Assembly: GCA_020747065.1 (NCBI GenBank)
Contig: JAGMVK010000027.1
Location: 124,001 to 188,000 of the forward strand
Source of the DNA: Cadophora sp. MPI-SDFR-AT-0126
Lineage: Eukaryota > Ascomycota > Leotiomycetes > Helotiales > Ploettnerulaceae
Length of the DNA stretch: 64,000 nucleotides
Reading direction: 5' to 3'
Shown here: in pieces, positions 31,763 through 45,072 of the stretch
Layout of the letters: every line of letters begins with the position of its first letter
How positions within the stretch are numbered: the first letter of the stretch is position 1
The notes under the pieces: model-generated
What the model was told of the DNA's origin: nothing
What the model saw: the letters and a program-made list of their open reading frames with translations, nothing else
Database searches by the model: none
Translations under genes and position numbers: made by a program

Positions 31763-34700
31763 AGCTGTCGTGAAGCCAGTGTTGAGAAGGGAGTAGAAAG
31801 GAAGATGATTGAAACGGAACAGTAGAGTTAGAAGCGAGACCGAAATGTACATAATGTCAAAACCTCCGATAATATCTCCCGCCCGCACTGGCACTACCTG
31901 TGCTTGACCGTGAACCTAAACGTGAACCCGGGAACAATGACGCGATGACCAGATACATATGGAAGTCAAAATCCTCACTCGTCTAGATAATAAATTCCAC
32001 TCACTAACAAAGCACATCCAAACTCCACGCCATTTTATCGCCCTCCCCCTCCCCCTCGCCTTCAGGACCTTCTAAGCGAAACGCACGCACTTTCCTCAAC
32101 CATCACCAGCTAAACATCGCAAAAAGCCTCAGGAATATGAGCTGATCGTATCAACCTGTCATCTAGGATTGTACTTTCACGAACATGCGTCGGGGCGATG
32201 CCCGGCTCGTAAAGAACGCGGGAGATGGGTACGGGTCTAGGTGTAATCGTTCTGCAAGTTTTGGCTGGGACTCCTAAGCTGAAGCGAAATGATATGTAGG
32301 AAAGCTGGTTGCAGGATGTGGGGGAAAACGAATGGAAAAGAAAAGAGAAAAGAAAAAGAGGACATGATACGGTCAAAACTTTGCGAGTGAGAAGAGAAGG
32401 AGGGAATCGCTTCTCGGTCCGATGAGCCGGAGGAGGCGAGACGAGATGGGAAAAGAAAAGAAAACAGAAATTTGTGTAACGTCAACTCTCGACGCAAGGG
32501 TGTTTTGCTGGCGTGTGTGGCCTCTTGAATGCACCTTTGTAATTGGCGTTTAAAAGGTCAGAAATTACCTGCGTACTTTGTTCGCCTTTCACCTGTATAT
32601 TTCGTTCTTTTAATTCGGGCCACCCGCAACCTATTTCGTCAACAAGCAAGAGATGACCTTCCTCATCAAGCTCCATCCGCCTCGCACTTCACCTTCAACT
32701 CTCCAACGAGCTGTGGCTGCCTGTCCACCCAGATACCAGGTCATCACAACCTGAAACTTCGAATCATGCATCGCATGTATCTGGCATTCCACTCAACTGC
32801 TTCGATCTTGGGGAATCAAGTGCAGGTATGCAGACTACTGCACGACATACATCTCTAGTGCATATTTCGTTTTTCCTCCGCTCAAGATCTGAAATTTGCT
32901 TCTTGCATACTACTGCATTAGCGGAGAGACCCGAGTATTAGGGCTGTTTGGAAGGAGGTGGTTGATTAGTTCGAGATCTGAGTTATGCATACACCAGAAG
33001 TGCAGAAATCGACACGGAGCTCACTGTCTTCTTTGGGGCTCGCAATGAACGAATCCACACTCGACTTATTGGTGCAGTGTCCCTGGTGTGTCTCCTGTGT
33101 GTGGGATGAAGCGAGATGGTGGAAAGAACCGGCTCTCTACAGCCTCGTTCCTCGTATTGATAACACCCACAATCGTCCCCTCGAAGAAAATGAGACCATT
33201 TTGTACCCACGCCCGTTTTCAGGTCACCAACAATACGTACGCGATGCGAAAAGGAAGGCTGCACGTTGAGACAACCTCACGGGACTCAGCCGATTGGCTA
33301 CGTAAATACACACAGGGCAATCTTTGGCGGGGTGGCTGGGGAGGCTGAAAAGTGTGCCTGCCTCTTCTTGAATCCATTGGCTGGATATCTTCTGTTGGTG
33401 AAAGTCGCCACGCATGAATACGCTGATGGATGCGCATATGGCTGGAATTGAAGACGAATTGGATGGTCTGTGGGAGAGGGATGGCCCGGACGGGAAGCCT
33501 TGGCCTTTGAGGCACGGAGAAGCACCGAGAGAGGTCGAGTAATGTCTCATATGTCGTGACCTGGGGACTTTTTGAGATGGCTGTGGAAGGGATCTCGCTC
33601 TTGGACTAATTATGTGGAGGATGATGAAGGGAACATCCGTTGGCCGGGAGATGTCGCTCGGAGACTCCGTTGGTAGGATTGAGAAGGAAAACCGAGGCGG
33701 GCTGAAATAAGGTCAATTGATGGCCAGATTGAGTTGAAGGGAGACAGGTATTGGAAAATTAGTCGGTAGGTATTCAAAATCGAAGCAGAATGAATTTGTG
33801 TGAGCTTTTTAGGATTTTCATCAACGGACAGAAGTGTCTCGGAGGGCCAGAAGGAATATCAGAGATGATGAATAAGCGCCAAGTCCACACCTTCCGTGGG
33901 TCACGACCTCGTCTAATGCCCTTTCGAGACGGTATCGAAAAATCAATAAACTTCCTACGGCGGCAAAATCAGCATCCTGGAAGTAATGTCGTCTTCTATT
34001 TGATTCCTATGTAAGATACCCCCATACGACCTGGAAGGCAGAAACCGTCACATCCTGCCTACATCTTCAAAACCCCCACTCGACCGCGAGTCAGTCAAGC
34101 TGACGATTCCGACAGTCAGGAAACCTAGGATGATCTGTCTGTCCGCATACCGTCATCTTGCATGTGTCAGAATTGCATTAAATCATCTAAACGCGGTTAC
34201 CACGAACACTGCGCAGGCTTATTTCGAGCTGCTTGTGGTGCTGACAGACGTCACAATAGAGATCGATACGTGATGATGGATGTACGCGCATTTGACGACG
34301 GTATTATTATCACGCCACATGATATGGCCTGGTACTGTATGGGAACTCCCACAACACCTCACAGCGCATCAACATAGCATGGTATGGCACACCACGATGC
34401 ACTCGCTTCCACCTCAGCCATCGCACCCCAATCCATCCCACTCTCAGGATGATGCTTCCCAAAGCGTGCTTCATTCGCGATGGACAGCAAAAGGATTTGC
34501 CCCTCTTTTCTAATCTGATCTGTTCCACTCCATCCAGTGCTCCACTCTTCAACGTTCGCGAAAGTCAGATCGGCCCGCGAATAGCCAGCGCGCGTTGCAG
34601 ATATTTTGACTTTTATCGCCAGCGAGGGGCAAAGCCTGCGGCTGCAATATGACGATATTTGTTTCTCGGCTCTTGTGTTTTCCCTCCTTTCCTGCATCCA

Positions 34701-36684
34701 ATCCTTCACTTCCATTTCATTCTCTATCTACAACTCCACTCTTTCTCACTCCTATCTATCGTGACATCCACGCCATGAGCATGCCATAACCTAAAATGAC
34801 GGACAGATCCGCGTTACGCGATGCGACCGAGGCATAATCACGACTTTAGCAGCGACTTGTGGGACTGGACTATCCTTGGTAAGTTAGTCCTAGGAAAGTG
34901 TAAGCATTTTCTTTATCTTTATCTTTTCATCTTTATCTATCGCTTCGCTCTACTGTAGTGGACCGACTGGTCTTAACTGTTATGAGTGACAGACGGACAG
35001 ACCAGACCAAGTGATGAATGTTGGGGTTTTTCTTTTCTAGCGCTAAACTTTTGAAAGGACCCCTCATCTTGAGCCGTCGATTCATTTCCTTCTCTTTCCT
35101 TCTCTTTCCTTTCCTTCACTTCACTTCATCACGATCTCAATCTCTACTCTTCCGTCAATCTCTCATCATTCAATTCGCTTCACTATTCTGGTGCATCTCG
35201 CATCATCCACAACTCCCAATATCTACCATCCACACCAACTACTACGGCCTCATTCTCACTGCCCTGCTACCCCGCTCCATCTACACTACCCCTCCTCTCC
35301 CACGCCCTTCCTACACTATTCTACCCCTCGACCTACAGCCGCCAGTATTCTACATTTAGAAGAGCCAGCAACCATCAAACCCTTGCGAACCCCTGGCTGA
35401 TCATCAATCATCCCTCCCTCCCTCCCTCAATCAACCCCGCGATTCCTACCAGGGCACGACGTGGGCGTGTTCCTCACTACTCGTCCAGCGTAGAGCCAAG
35501 CCCAGCTCTTCCCACCTCACCCAGCTCCGCTCGTAGCTTACAGCGCACTCACTCACTCCAAACTCAACCCCCACACTCGTGGCTTAAGACAAAGCGCGCC
35601 ATTGACGGGCCTCGCATGCACGACGCACAGCACACAGCATCCGGCTAGGCGTACCAACAACCCTTAATGAGCTTGCTGCATCGTGAGCAGCTAGAATAAG
35701 AAGCTCTGCCAACCCCCATTTCATACGCGCCTGAACCCCAATTACGCCCAAAACATAACATACCTGACTTCTCAACCGCACCAAAGCGAATCGAACCGAA
35801 CCGAAGCAATCGATTTTTGGATTCCTCGCAGGCTCATCCCAGAGCCATTATTCCAGGAGTAAGCTGAGTTGAGACAGACAGGCATACCTGTCTTGCTGGC
35901 GGTTTGCTTGCTTGCGTGGGGAAGACACCAGTCTGCTCATCTGCTCTGTATTTACTTGCAGTGCATTGTCTCGAGGCATCGATCAGCTGAGAAAGCAGGA
36001 ATAAGAGAGCCCCCATAGCTTGCCTACTCTTCACACCCTCACACATTCCAACCTTACCTCATCACTCTACTGCCACTTTTCGATACGAATACTGTTGCTT
36101 TCCCCGCTGATGAGGTTGCAATTTTGGCAACACCACCCCCGCCGCCCACTACCTCCCACGCACTTCGCCTACATCTACTCCTCCACCCACGCGCCCCCAA
36201 ACATCGTTTCTCGCAATCTCTACATCCCACCCGATCTGAATCTCCCGTGGTAGGAATTTAGACGGCGTCATTATAATTTCTTCTTCTTTTTCCCCGTACG
36301 TTCGGGCAGGCAGATAACCGTTTGGGGTACGGCTGGCTGCAAGGCACTGGCTGCTTTGATTCGAGGGCTGCATATCACCCCTGGTCCATTCCATCTCGTT
36401 AAACGACTAGTCGGGAAGCAAGCCGAGTTGGGAAAAAGAGAAGATCAATATGAATGCACAAATATCCTTCATCGTAAGCACTTCCTTCTTCTTTCGTTCT
36501 TCGACTCGTTTCCTGGATTCTACTCTATCTTTCTTTTTTGGTTGAGCGTGGAGTCTGGAACTTTCAGCCTTGGTCATCTGGCTATATGATTCCAAAACAG
36601 TCATCGTGGTCTAGTACATCACATTGACTTGTTCTTGAGACGAGACGAGATGAGATGGAATGAACTGGGAGAGAATCATAGATC
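31763..36684. other. Long non-coding stretch (about 4.9 kb)
   Basis: No gene supported on either strand. Many frames of 60-110 codons occur but are compositionally biased (CT-rich on plus, GA-rich on minus) and carry no domains. 34900-36200 is rich in CT runs and CTCC/CACT simple repeats, as in long fungal promoters and 5' leaders, and may belong to the gene at 36685. Confidence 0.5.
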
Positions 36685-38124
36685 ATGACTCTACTCATCC
36701 ATCAACAATGTCTCATCCTCTTACGTGCATATATACCTCGTTCCTCTACACTCACCACCAATGGCTCCGTCTCCATGTTCCCTTTCACCAGCATAAAACC
36801 GATCCTCATAACCTCAACCTCAACTTCACCATCGAAGCCAACTAACAGCCCAACCAAACAGGAAGGCCAATTCAGCCTAATCCACATCCCCCTCCCCCTC
36901 TATGCCTCCCTCCTCCAACCCATCCTCCGCATCCTCCTCCCCCACGGCGGCCCAACCCACACCCCCCTCGACCCCGAAGGACCCCTCTCAGGCCTCTCCC
37001 AAGACAACAAACACCACTTCCTCAACATCTCCGTCACCCCCCTCGAATGCAGCATCGTCTGCCACGTCTCCTGGGCACAGAACGTCTTCGCACCCTTGAT
37101 ATCCCGTCTCCCACCGCAACAAGCGAAAGAATGTCACATCTCAAAAGACACATACATTGTATTCAGCGTCAATAGCGCTGGCATGGAAGCCGGGCAGCGA
37201 GTCATGGATCTCACGGCTCCGCTCGCAATGGCCGCCATACCCATCTTCTTCATCACAACCTACTATACAGACTTCATTCTCGTCCCATCGAAAGATAGAC
37301 AGACCGTTGGCGCGGCTCTGCTAGAACGAGGTTTCGAGTTCTCCGAAAACGAAAGCGCGTATGTGGTTCAAGCACCAAGTCTCAACCACGCAGCACACTC
37401 CCGCATCCCCTCCGCAAGCAGCAGCGAATCCGCCGGCCCCCCCTCCACACCACCACCCTCCAACGTCGCCGAGCTGCAGATCCGGACCTTCAAGCAGCTC
37501 CGGAAACGCGGCGTCGTGCCTTTCATCGAGCCAGATCTGCACCTCGTGCAATGCTCCGGCAAGGAGATCCTCCAAGACGACTCGTACCATTCCAATTCCA
37601 ACGGCCACAACGGCTACTACCAGAACGGCCATTCTTCTTCTCATTCTCAGATCCAGGAGAATACATTCCTCAGCACCATTGACCCTAAATTCTACATCGG
37701 GCTCATCTCCGCCCTGATAACGCAACCGCGCTTCCTATCCATCACCCTCGCACAAGACGACGCCCCCTCCCTCCTCCTCGACAAAAGTCTACTCTGGCTC
37801 TTCGGGAACAGCATCGCAGGCGACGTGGACGGGGAGCTCGTGCCTATCTTTTTGGATCTGGGGGGCCTGCCGCTAGAGAGTACGGGTATTGTGTGTGGTG
37901 TTGCCGGGAAGCTTTGTGAAGTTGAGAGGATGGGTGGGGCTTGTGAAAGTGAGAATGGAGGAGGAGATGGGAATGGGAGTGGGAGTGGGAATGGGATGTC
38001 GGATGGGGAGGGTGCGGAGTTGAGTTATTTGAGTACGGCGAGGGCGGGGGCGGTGATTTTGAGTAAGGGGGGAAGTGTTAGGGCGTTGGAGGCATTAGGG
38101 CCGTTGTTGGAGGCGGAGTCGTGA
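36685..38124 (+). CDS. CASTOR/GATS-like ACT-domain protein
   Basis: ORF of 479 aa. The core reads 'LIHIPLPLYASLLQPILRIL' near the N-terminus and 'MAAIPIFFITTYYTDFILVP' followed by 'GAALLERGFEFSE' in the middle. This is the ACT_7 fold signature shared with human CASTOR1 and GATS-like proteins, which sense arginine upstream of TORC1. A second half carries 'KFYIGLISALITQPRFLSIT' and 'PIFLDLGGLPLESTGIVCGV'. Low-complexity inserts separate the blocks (Ser/Pro, Asn/His/Ser and a Gly/Ser/Asn run around residues 425-445). The role in amino-acid signalling is by family. The first 45 residues are unlike the family; an upstream exon or a start at the later Met (36775) is possible. Confidence 0.75.
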   Translation: MTLLIHQQCLILLRAYIPRSSTLTTNGSVSMFPFTSIKPILITSTSTSPSKPTNSPTKQEGQFSLIHIPLPLYASLLQPILRILLPHGGPTHTPLDPEGPLSGLSQDNKHHFLNISVTPLECSIVCHVSWAQNVFAPLISRLPPQQAKECHISKDTYIVFSVNSAGMEAGQRVMDLTAPLAMAAIPIFFITTYYTDFILVPSKDRQTVGAALLERGFEFSENESAYVVQAPSLNHAAHSRIPSASSSESAGPPSTPPPSNVAELQIRTFKQLRKRGVVPFIEPDLHLVQCSGKEILQDDSYHSNSNGHNGYYQNGHSSSHSQIQENTFLSTIDPKFYIGLISALITQPRFLSITLAQDDAPSLLLDKSLLWLFGNSIAGDVDGELVPIFLDLGGLPLESTGIVCGVAGKLCEVERMGGACESENGGGDGNGSGSGNGMSDGEGAELSYLSTARAGAVILSKGGSVRALEALGPLLEAES

Positions 38125-41047
38125 GGGAATGCGAAGTATTACTCCAGTTCGGTGCGAGGCGTGCCTCCGACTGAGCGAGCGAGGTGGATCCGACGGCCGA
38201 GAGAAATTGCTGGCTGGAGCATTTGCATATGCATGGAACGGAAGCGGCCGGAGACAAAAACAAAAACAACCCAAGCAACAAAACGAAAACGCATACGCAA
38301 ATATTGCATGTCGGCAAAAGAACGACGACATATTCCACTCCACACTGGGCTCAGTACGAACAGAAATTATGCATTGGGAGGACCGGATCGCATTGGATTG
38401 GGTCGGATCGGAATATCATGGATAGCATGGATAGGATAGGAACGGACTGGGTAGGACTGGACGACCAAAAAATTGCATCGGGAGGTGTTTTTTTTTCCTC
38501 TTCTTGGATTTTTTTCTTCGATTTTCTTATATTTTGGAACTGGAAGGACACCGGGGTTCGAGTTTTGGATGAAAATGTTTGATTTTTTGTACAGTACTAA
38601 TATAAATCCTGCTTTGGATAGGGGTTGTGGCTTCATGATGAATATGATGGGTTCGATGGGGGGTGGTTGTTTGGATCTGAGCGATCTATTTGTCATGAGA
38701 TAGCATAGCATAGCATGGACTGCGGTTGATTTTGGTGGGAGGGAAGGATACCCGAATGAGGGGAAGTGAAGGAGGAGAGAATCGAAGTTTGATGTGTGGG
38801 AAGCCGAAGACAGAAGAGAGAAATGAGATGGAAATGAAGAAAATTTGAAAGAAAGACGTCAAAAATCAAAATATATACAAATTTATCCAACCTTCAATCT
38901 CCCTCTTTTATGCCTCCTCGCTTGCTTAGCTACCTGCCTCCCTCCGCTATCTACTTAGATCATCAAGCCTTCATCATTCTACTAAGGTACGGTACCTAGG
39001 TAAACTAAATCTCAAAGTATGCGTGCTCGAGCCCCCACCGATGGACGAATGTTTACATTTGGAGGCATATCAGGCCTCTGAATGATGAGTAGATACCTCT
39101 GCCCTTATTTGCTGGACCTGTCTGATGAATAAGTACATCATGGAATTGGATGGCGTATGCTGCGAAGGAGAGGAGAGCTGGAGATACTGCATTTCGAAAT
39201 CGCGACCTGAATGGAGGGGGCCATGAAATCTTGTATGAAGCTCTTCTACTTTCCAGAGACGCGTGTATACCAGCTCGGTTTGATAACGACTCTTAACTAG
39301 GTATATGAATAATTCCTGGATCCTGTCCGGGATTTGAGAACAGCTCTGAGTTCGCGAGAGGGGGAAATATTAATTTGAGGACGTGAGAAATATGGGATGC
39401 AGTTCAATCTCGTCCAGATCGGATTTCTTTGAGCTTCCAACGCACCAAGTCTCTTGAGCTTTGTAGGTCTTTCTTGGGAAGGGCAGGATAGCCCGAACCG
39501 TCATGTGATACGATCGGAGTTCTCTTAGCTTTGCTTTATTGGCATTTGCCCTTTGGCGCAGGAGGGACTGTCGTGAAAAGAGAAGACTGACAAAGAATCA
39601 ATCGAGAACGAGGACCTTGAAGAAGGTTTGTATCGGTCTTGGCACCAATGACTTCATCGTATGCATCAATCGCATTCGCGCTCAGCATCGCGATCGCATC
39701 GCAGCGAACCCCGCAAAAATACCGAATCATCCATCTCAAAGAATCGTACCACATCGATTCTCTCCAAAAACACATCCTCGGAAATCATCACTCGTACAAT
39801 AAAAGACGCAAGATCGTACAAGACTATTCGTACCACTCGGTACTTGGCGACGGCATCAGACCAGTAAGTCGTCACCAAGATTCCCAAATTGAAGACAACG
39901 TCCAAGCAAATGAAAACGCAATCCGCCGTGTGACCCATCCACCTGAAGCTCAAATCCGGGGAAGGCGAGGAGAGCAGAGCACAGCCCAGCCACCGGAGGA
40001 GAAAGTCCAGGCTCTGAATGGGATAGGATGGCATGGCATGGCATGGGATTCTGCTTTTGCCGTGTTGCCAGCCTCGCTTAAGGCGGATCCCTGTAGATGT
40101 TCATCTACCCCGCCGATCGAGTGAGGCTTGATGAGGGAGTAGCCATCGCAGGTTCTTATTTGGAGCTTGCATTTTTGGATATACAGTACTTTTTAGCAGG
40201 TGAGAGGATTTCGGGAGAAATGCATGTTGATTCATTCAAGAAGGGGTGGTCTAAATGGATGTTGGAGCTGTCGGAGCTTAAGATGGAGCTCGACGGGCGG
40301 GGGAGCTCGGGACAAGAATGACGCTAATGGGGATTTAGTTCCAAACAAACAAAACAATGACGTCTATCGATTTAACAGCGGCGGTTACGATCCAGACTTC
40401 CTTCTATTTGAATCAGATCCACGTCGGCAATCAAAACAATAGTTGTGGGGAGGTACGTACCAAGGTAATTAATAGTAAGTAATAATGAATGGCATGAAGC
40501 ACAATGCAGAGCAGAGCAGATTAATGGGGACCGACCGTCAGACCAGATCAGAGACAACCAGAAACAGGGCACAGCCAATGCAATTAGTCAAAGGAAGGAA
40601 AGGTCGGGCGGGGGCAAGCTGAGAGGCAATTTGAGGAGTAACGTGAGGTAAGAGACGCACTGTGATTCGATGAGTAGCACAGGCAAGGTGCACGGCTCTC
40701 ACTCATTGGGTAGGAGTCACCGCGTCATGATGTACAGTACAGTACATTAATTATGCTTATGATGAGTGAAGTGAGGGGAGAGGGATGAAGCTCTCGTTGC
40801 CTGCAGGTAGCTAGCTAGTCTGTCTCTTAGCTGGTGGTGGTAGTAGTAGTAGGAGGAGTAGTAGGTAAGAGCTTGCTTCCCCTCTTCTTCCTTTCTGTCC
40901 TCCCTTTCACTTCACTTCACTTCACTTCATTTCTTCATCAACACCAACCACATCTCTTCCACAACGACATCTACTTCAATTACAATTGAAGTATCGCATA
41001 ACGCCAACACAACACAGAGCATACACAACAGAAAAAGTACTGCCATC
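38125..41047. other. Intergenic (about 2.9 kb)
   Basis: No gene supported. Small tandem runs occur, such as ATAGC repeats near 38700 and CACTT repeats near 40910-40930 just before the rhodopsin gene. The right part presumably includes the rhodopsin promoter and a CT-rich 5' UTR. Confidence 0.5.
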
Positions 41048-42080
41048 ATGATTGACCCTACCCAAGTCATCGAGGCGTTCGGAAAGAAGACTTCCAGTCT
41101 TCTCGTCCCTACCCACTCCCAATCGCCATCTCCAACTGCTCTCCCAACTGTCATTCCAAATGTCCCAATCTATGAGAAGGTCGGAGAGACAGGATCCAAG
41201 ACTCTCTGGGTACGTTCTCCATCTACTCCCCAACCTCTTCGAGCTTGAAATTGATAATTTTAGGTCGTCTTCGTCCTGATGTTCATCTCCTCTCTAGCAT
41301 TCTACTACTTGGCATTCCGTGTCCCAGTTGTAAGTCAACATCCCAAATCCCCATCAATCTGCCAGCTCAAAAAGCTAACAAACCCAGCAAAAACGCCTCT
41401 TCCACGTCATCACCGCCCTCATCACCACCTTTGCCTCAATCTCCTACTTCGCCATGGCCACCGGAGACGGTAACTCCTTCGCACACATCGTCGTCAAGGA
41501 AGTCCACAAGCATACCCCCGACACAGTCGAGCACGTCTTCCGTCAGGTCTTCTGGGCCCGTTACGTCGACTGGGCACTCACGACTCCTCTCCTCCTTCTC
41601 GACCTCGCCTTCCTCGCAGGCATGAACGGTGCCAACATAACCGTCACCATCGTCGCCGATCTCATCATGGTCCTCCTCGGTCTCTTTGCTGCGTTCGGAC
41701 GTACCGATGGCCAGAAATGGGGATACTACACTATTGCATGCATTGCGTACCTCGTCATCGTTTACCAGCTCGTTGTACCAGGTCGTCGTGCTGTCGCTGC
41801 CAAGTCGAGCAGTACCGCTAAGCTGTTCGCTTCGATTGGTGGCTTTACCTTGATTCTCTGGACTCTATACCCAGTCGTTTGGGGTATTGGTGATGGTGCG
41901 CGCAAGTGGAGTGTTGATGCTGAGATTGTGGCATATGCTGTTCTTGATGTCCTGGCTAAGCCCGTCTTTGGATTCTGGCTGTTGTTCGCGCATGCTAAGA
42001 ATGCGAGTGCCATTGATGGCTTCTGGGCTCATGGATTGAACAGTGAGGGAAGCTTGAGAGTTGGTGATGATGATGAGTAA
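41048..42080 (+). CDS. Fungal microbial-type rhodopsin (CarO/Leptosphaeria-like)
   Basis: Three exons, 41048-41209, 41264-41329 and 41388-42080, total 921 nt (306 aa). Seven membrane helices are recognisable. Helix C reads 'RYVDWALTTPLLLLDLAFLA', with Asp137 and Asp148 at the positions of the bacteriorhodopsin proton acceptor D85 and donor D96. Helix F contains 'LWTLYPVVWGIG'. Helix G reads 'YAVLDVLAKPVFGFWLL', with Lys267 in place to bind retinal by Schiff base and Asp263 as counterion partner. These residues separate it from YRO2/HSP30-type opsin-related proteins that lack the lysine and point to a light-driven proton pump. The N-terminal 50 residues are a variable soluble tail. Confidence 0.92.
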
Positions 42081-45072
42081 ATTACTCGTCATATATTATG
42101 AGTCGCCAGGTCACAACACAGAACGGTAATCAACATGTGGAGTGATAATATGGCAGGATACCAGTGGACTCTTATTTGCGGAGGAAGAGACTGAATTGAA
42201 ATGGAATTGATGGATGGATGGATGAATGAACTGTATGGTGGACATGAGGGAACTTTTCATGATGGATAATGGGATGGATGGTATGGATGTGTCAACGGTC
42301 AATGAGTTTTCTGGGCTTGCCCCTTGTGTACAAGATACTGGTCAATTGCAAAAGCGTGCATTGTCTTCATCCATTGTCCTCTCACGTGTGTGCATTTGGC
42401 AGGGTAGCATTAATGTTGATATCTCCTCCCTCACATCTTCTCTCAGTCACTTCATTTTATCAATGACATCATGTCTGCCTGCTTGCCACTGCTTCAAGTC
42501 AATGTACTCTTTCGCCACAAGCTCGGCAAAATAGAGCAAGAGAATGGTACTTGTACCTTCTCAGAGCATAATGTATAAGATGTGAATAGAAACAGAAGGC
42601 ATGTATTTCCATGCCTGCTTAGTTCCCCAAGACCTAACTTAGCAGCTACTGAGAATGGTGAGTGAGTCAAAACTCTTCTAAAGGAGCAAAGGTGTAAAGG
42701 GAAAGCGGTATTTGTCATTTGATTGTGGAGGCAGGAAGTGAGATAGATATGGATGTATGGATGCGTGAATATATGGACATATGGAAATAGTGAGGGTGAG
42801 GGTGAGGGTGAGGGCTAACTAGAGTTTGTTTGTTTGGGAGGATGGAAGTATAAAGATTTCATTCTATGAGTGAGGATTACGAAATGGGGGATGGAATGGC
42901 GGGATGGAAAGGGGGACGGAATGGGATCGTTGGATGTATTAAGGTAGCTGCTCTCTGTTCGGAAGGAGGGGAGGGGAAGAGGGGGAGAGGGGCCTTGTTT
43001 TGTTCTGGAGACAAGAAGAAGAAGATTTCAGGGTGAAATGGTTAGAATGAGTGAGGGCACTGGCTTGTTGTCCACCACGTCTGCTCTATTCCGGGTACTA
43101 CAAATCGCGGGTTATCTGAGATGTCACTTCACCGTGAGCTTAGCGCAATATGAGCACTGGAGCTGTACAACAACTACATAGCCAACCAGTAACCTTCCTT
43201 CTTCTTAAGCGACCAATCACCCACCCTTCTCAACCATTTCCTCTCGTCTCAGAAACATACCGGTATTCTTCGTCATATCCATAACCTCAGAAGCCATTCT
43301 TGGAAGCGCGCGCGAAGGTAGCTCTGGTGCTCCGAAGATTTTTTTTAAAAAGAAAAACTACGAGCCGATATCTACAGTACAACGCCCGGGCATCTCGATC
43401 AAGCACCAGATCCCTCTTGCAGGCGCGAAGACTTAGACAACAAGTATGCGGGATTTATTTCCCCAAGCTACTGACCAGGATACCGGCCAGGAGACCGATC
43501 CTTCAAGACGAAAACTCAGCAGGGGCAGTCAGCTAGCTAGGTAGCTAGCTGTTACGGAGTAAACTCGCCTGCCTGCGTGTGGGAGGGAGAAAGTCATGTG
43601 GTGTAATGTGATGAGGGAGGGAGGGAGGTATCACTTGCCCGACACTGGAACTGCGTCAGTGTACTTGTACGTTCGCGGACTGGACTGGACTGGAAGTTCT
43701 GGCCAGACGATGCGCGTGTTGTCCGTTATGGAAGGATGGATGTTTTGGAGCTTTGTTCCTTTCGATGTGTAGGGCGCTGGAAGATGCTGCGGATGATGAG
43801 ATTGTGAGGGTATTGAGCGGTAGCAGTCTCTCCCCGGATGTTCGCAAGTTTCGTTCGATCTTTCGAATGTCATGATAACGAGAGTGGTGTCTAGGTTTAC
43901 TCGATTTTGCACGTGTGGTTGATATTATGCGTTTAGGATGGAGTCCGGCCTTTTTGTTTACATTTTGGCTAATGCACAGGGCTTAATGAGGTCTAAGATT
44001 TTGCTAGCTTGGCTGAATATCATTTCACCTTCTATTTTAGCTCTATTAAATATATTACTTCCGAGATTTTGTCTCTGAATAAATCATCTTTACACTTCGA
44101 CCACGTTCGGGTACATTTACACGTGATAACTGGTAAGTTAGAAGACGTTTGTGAACTTCAAATGTCGAAGAAGTGTCGATTCGATTCTAGCTGTAGTAAA
44201 TGTAGGAAGCAATTAGAAAGATAGGCTCTTTCATACGGTTGTGGTAGAGGGTTCATTTCCCCGAATGACAAATTAGCGAAAGCAATAATCGGCCACTAGG
44301 GTGAACGAGGGTAGGCAATGAAAGGTAAAGTTGTACTCATGAAGTCCAAAGCCATTTCGGGATTTCTTCCTGAGCGACCTAGAAGACCTAGAAGACCTAG
44401 AAGATCCAAAAAGGGACGTGGGTCCAGATAATCCAGTCTTCACATCGAACACGCCAAGTGCAGGGACTTAAAAGTCAAGGAATGAATGACCATCGGATTG
44501 AAACCAAGTTAAGCGAGAAAGAATATTAGCCACAAAATCTTCCTGATGGCTATCCAGGGGCAGTCGGTCCAATAATGGGTAACAGGACCATCTGTATGAT
44601 TTACGGCAAACTTCAAGATTAGTAAGGGACTGCAGTGGTACCAACAAGACGGTTGAGCCAAGCCGTTCAACCTTCAATTTTAACCCAAGTTGGGCTTGGA
44701 TGTCATCCAATGCAGAAATTTCTTAAGTTTTCGCATTCATGCTTTCACTGATCATACTATACATGCAGATCATATGGATTCAATCCAATCACTCATATCC
44801 CGTAGCCCTGTCAACTCGCATACCCGGATTCATCTTCCCTTGCCATGTTGTGAAACGCACCTCACACTTCAACCCCTGCATTGCATCCTCCCCATCCAGG
44901 CTTTAGAAAGCATAATCTCAAGCTTATCTGACATTAAGCATCTTGGTATAGACCCTGATAGATGACTTTCCGTCTCATCTACATCCTGACGCTTGATAAG
45001 GATGCCACCTCCCCTCCATAGTCAGCTGGCGGTGCTACGCATTTGACTAATATTTGCCCTGTTGCCGCCAAC
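42081..45072. other. Intergenic (about 3 kb)
   Basis: No gene supported. Contains simple repeats: GATG runs near 42206-42225, a GGTGAG run at 42791-42814, and three copies of GACCTAGAA at about 44379-44405. Confidence 0.5.
42791..42814. repeat. TGAGGG tandem repeat, about four copies
   Basis: A short internal TGAGGG run. It resembles but does not match the usual ascomycete telomere unit TTAGGG, and flanking genes continue on both sides, so it is a simple repeat. Confidence 0.7.

Noticed and set aside
35018..35359. 113-codon ORF in the long intergenic region
   Set aside because: The frame is made of CT-rich leader sequence and simple repeats; it encodes Ser/Leu/Pro runs only.
42791..42814. 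Interstitial telomere repeat
   Set aside because: Unit is TGAGGG, not TTAGGG, and only about four copies.
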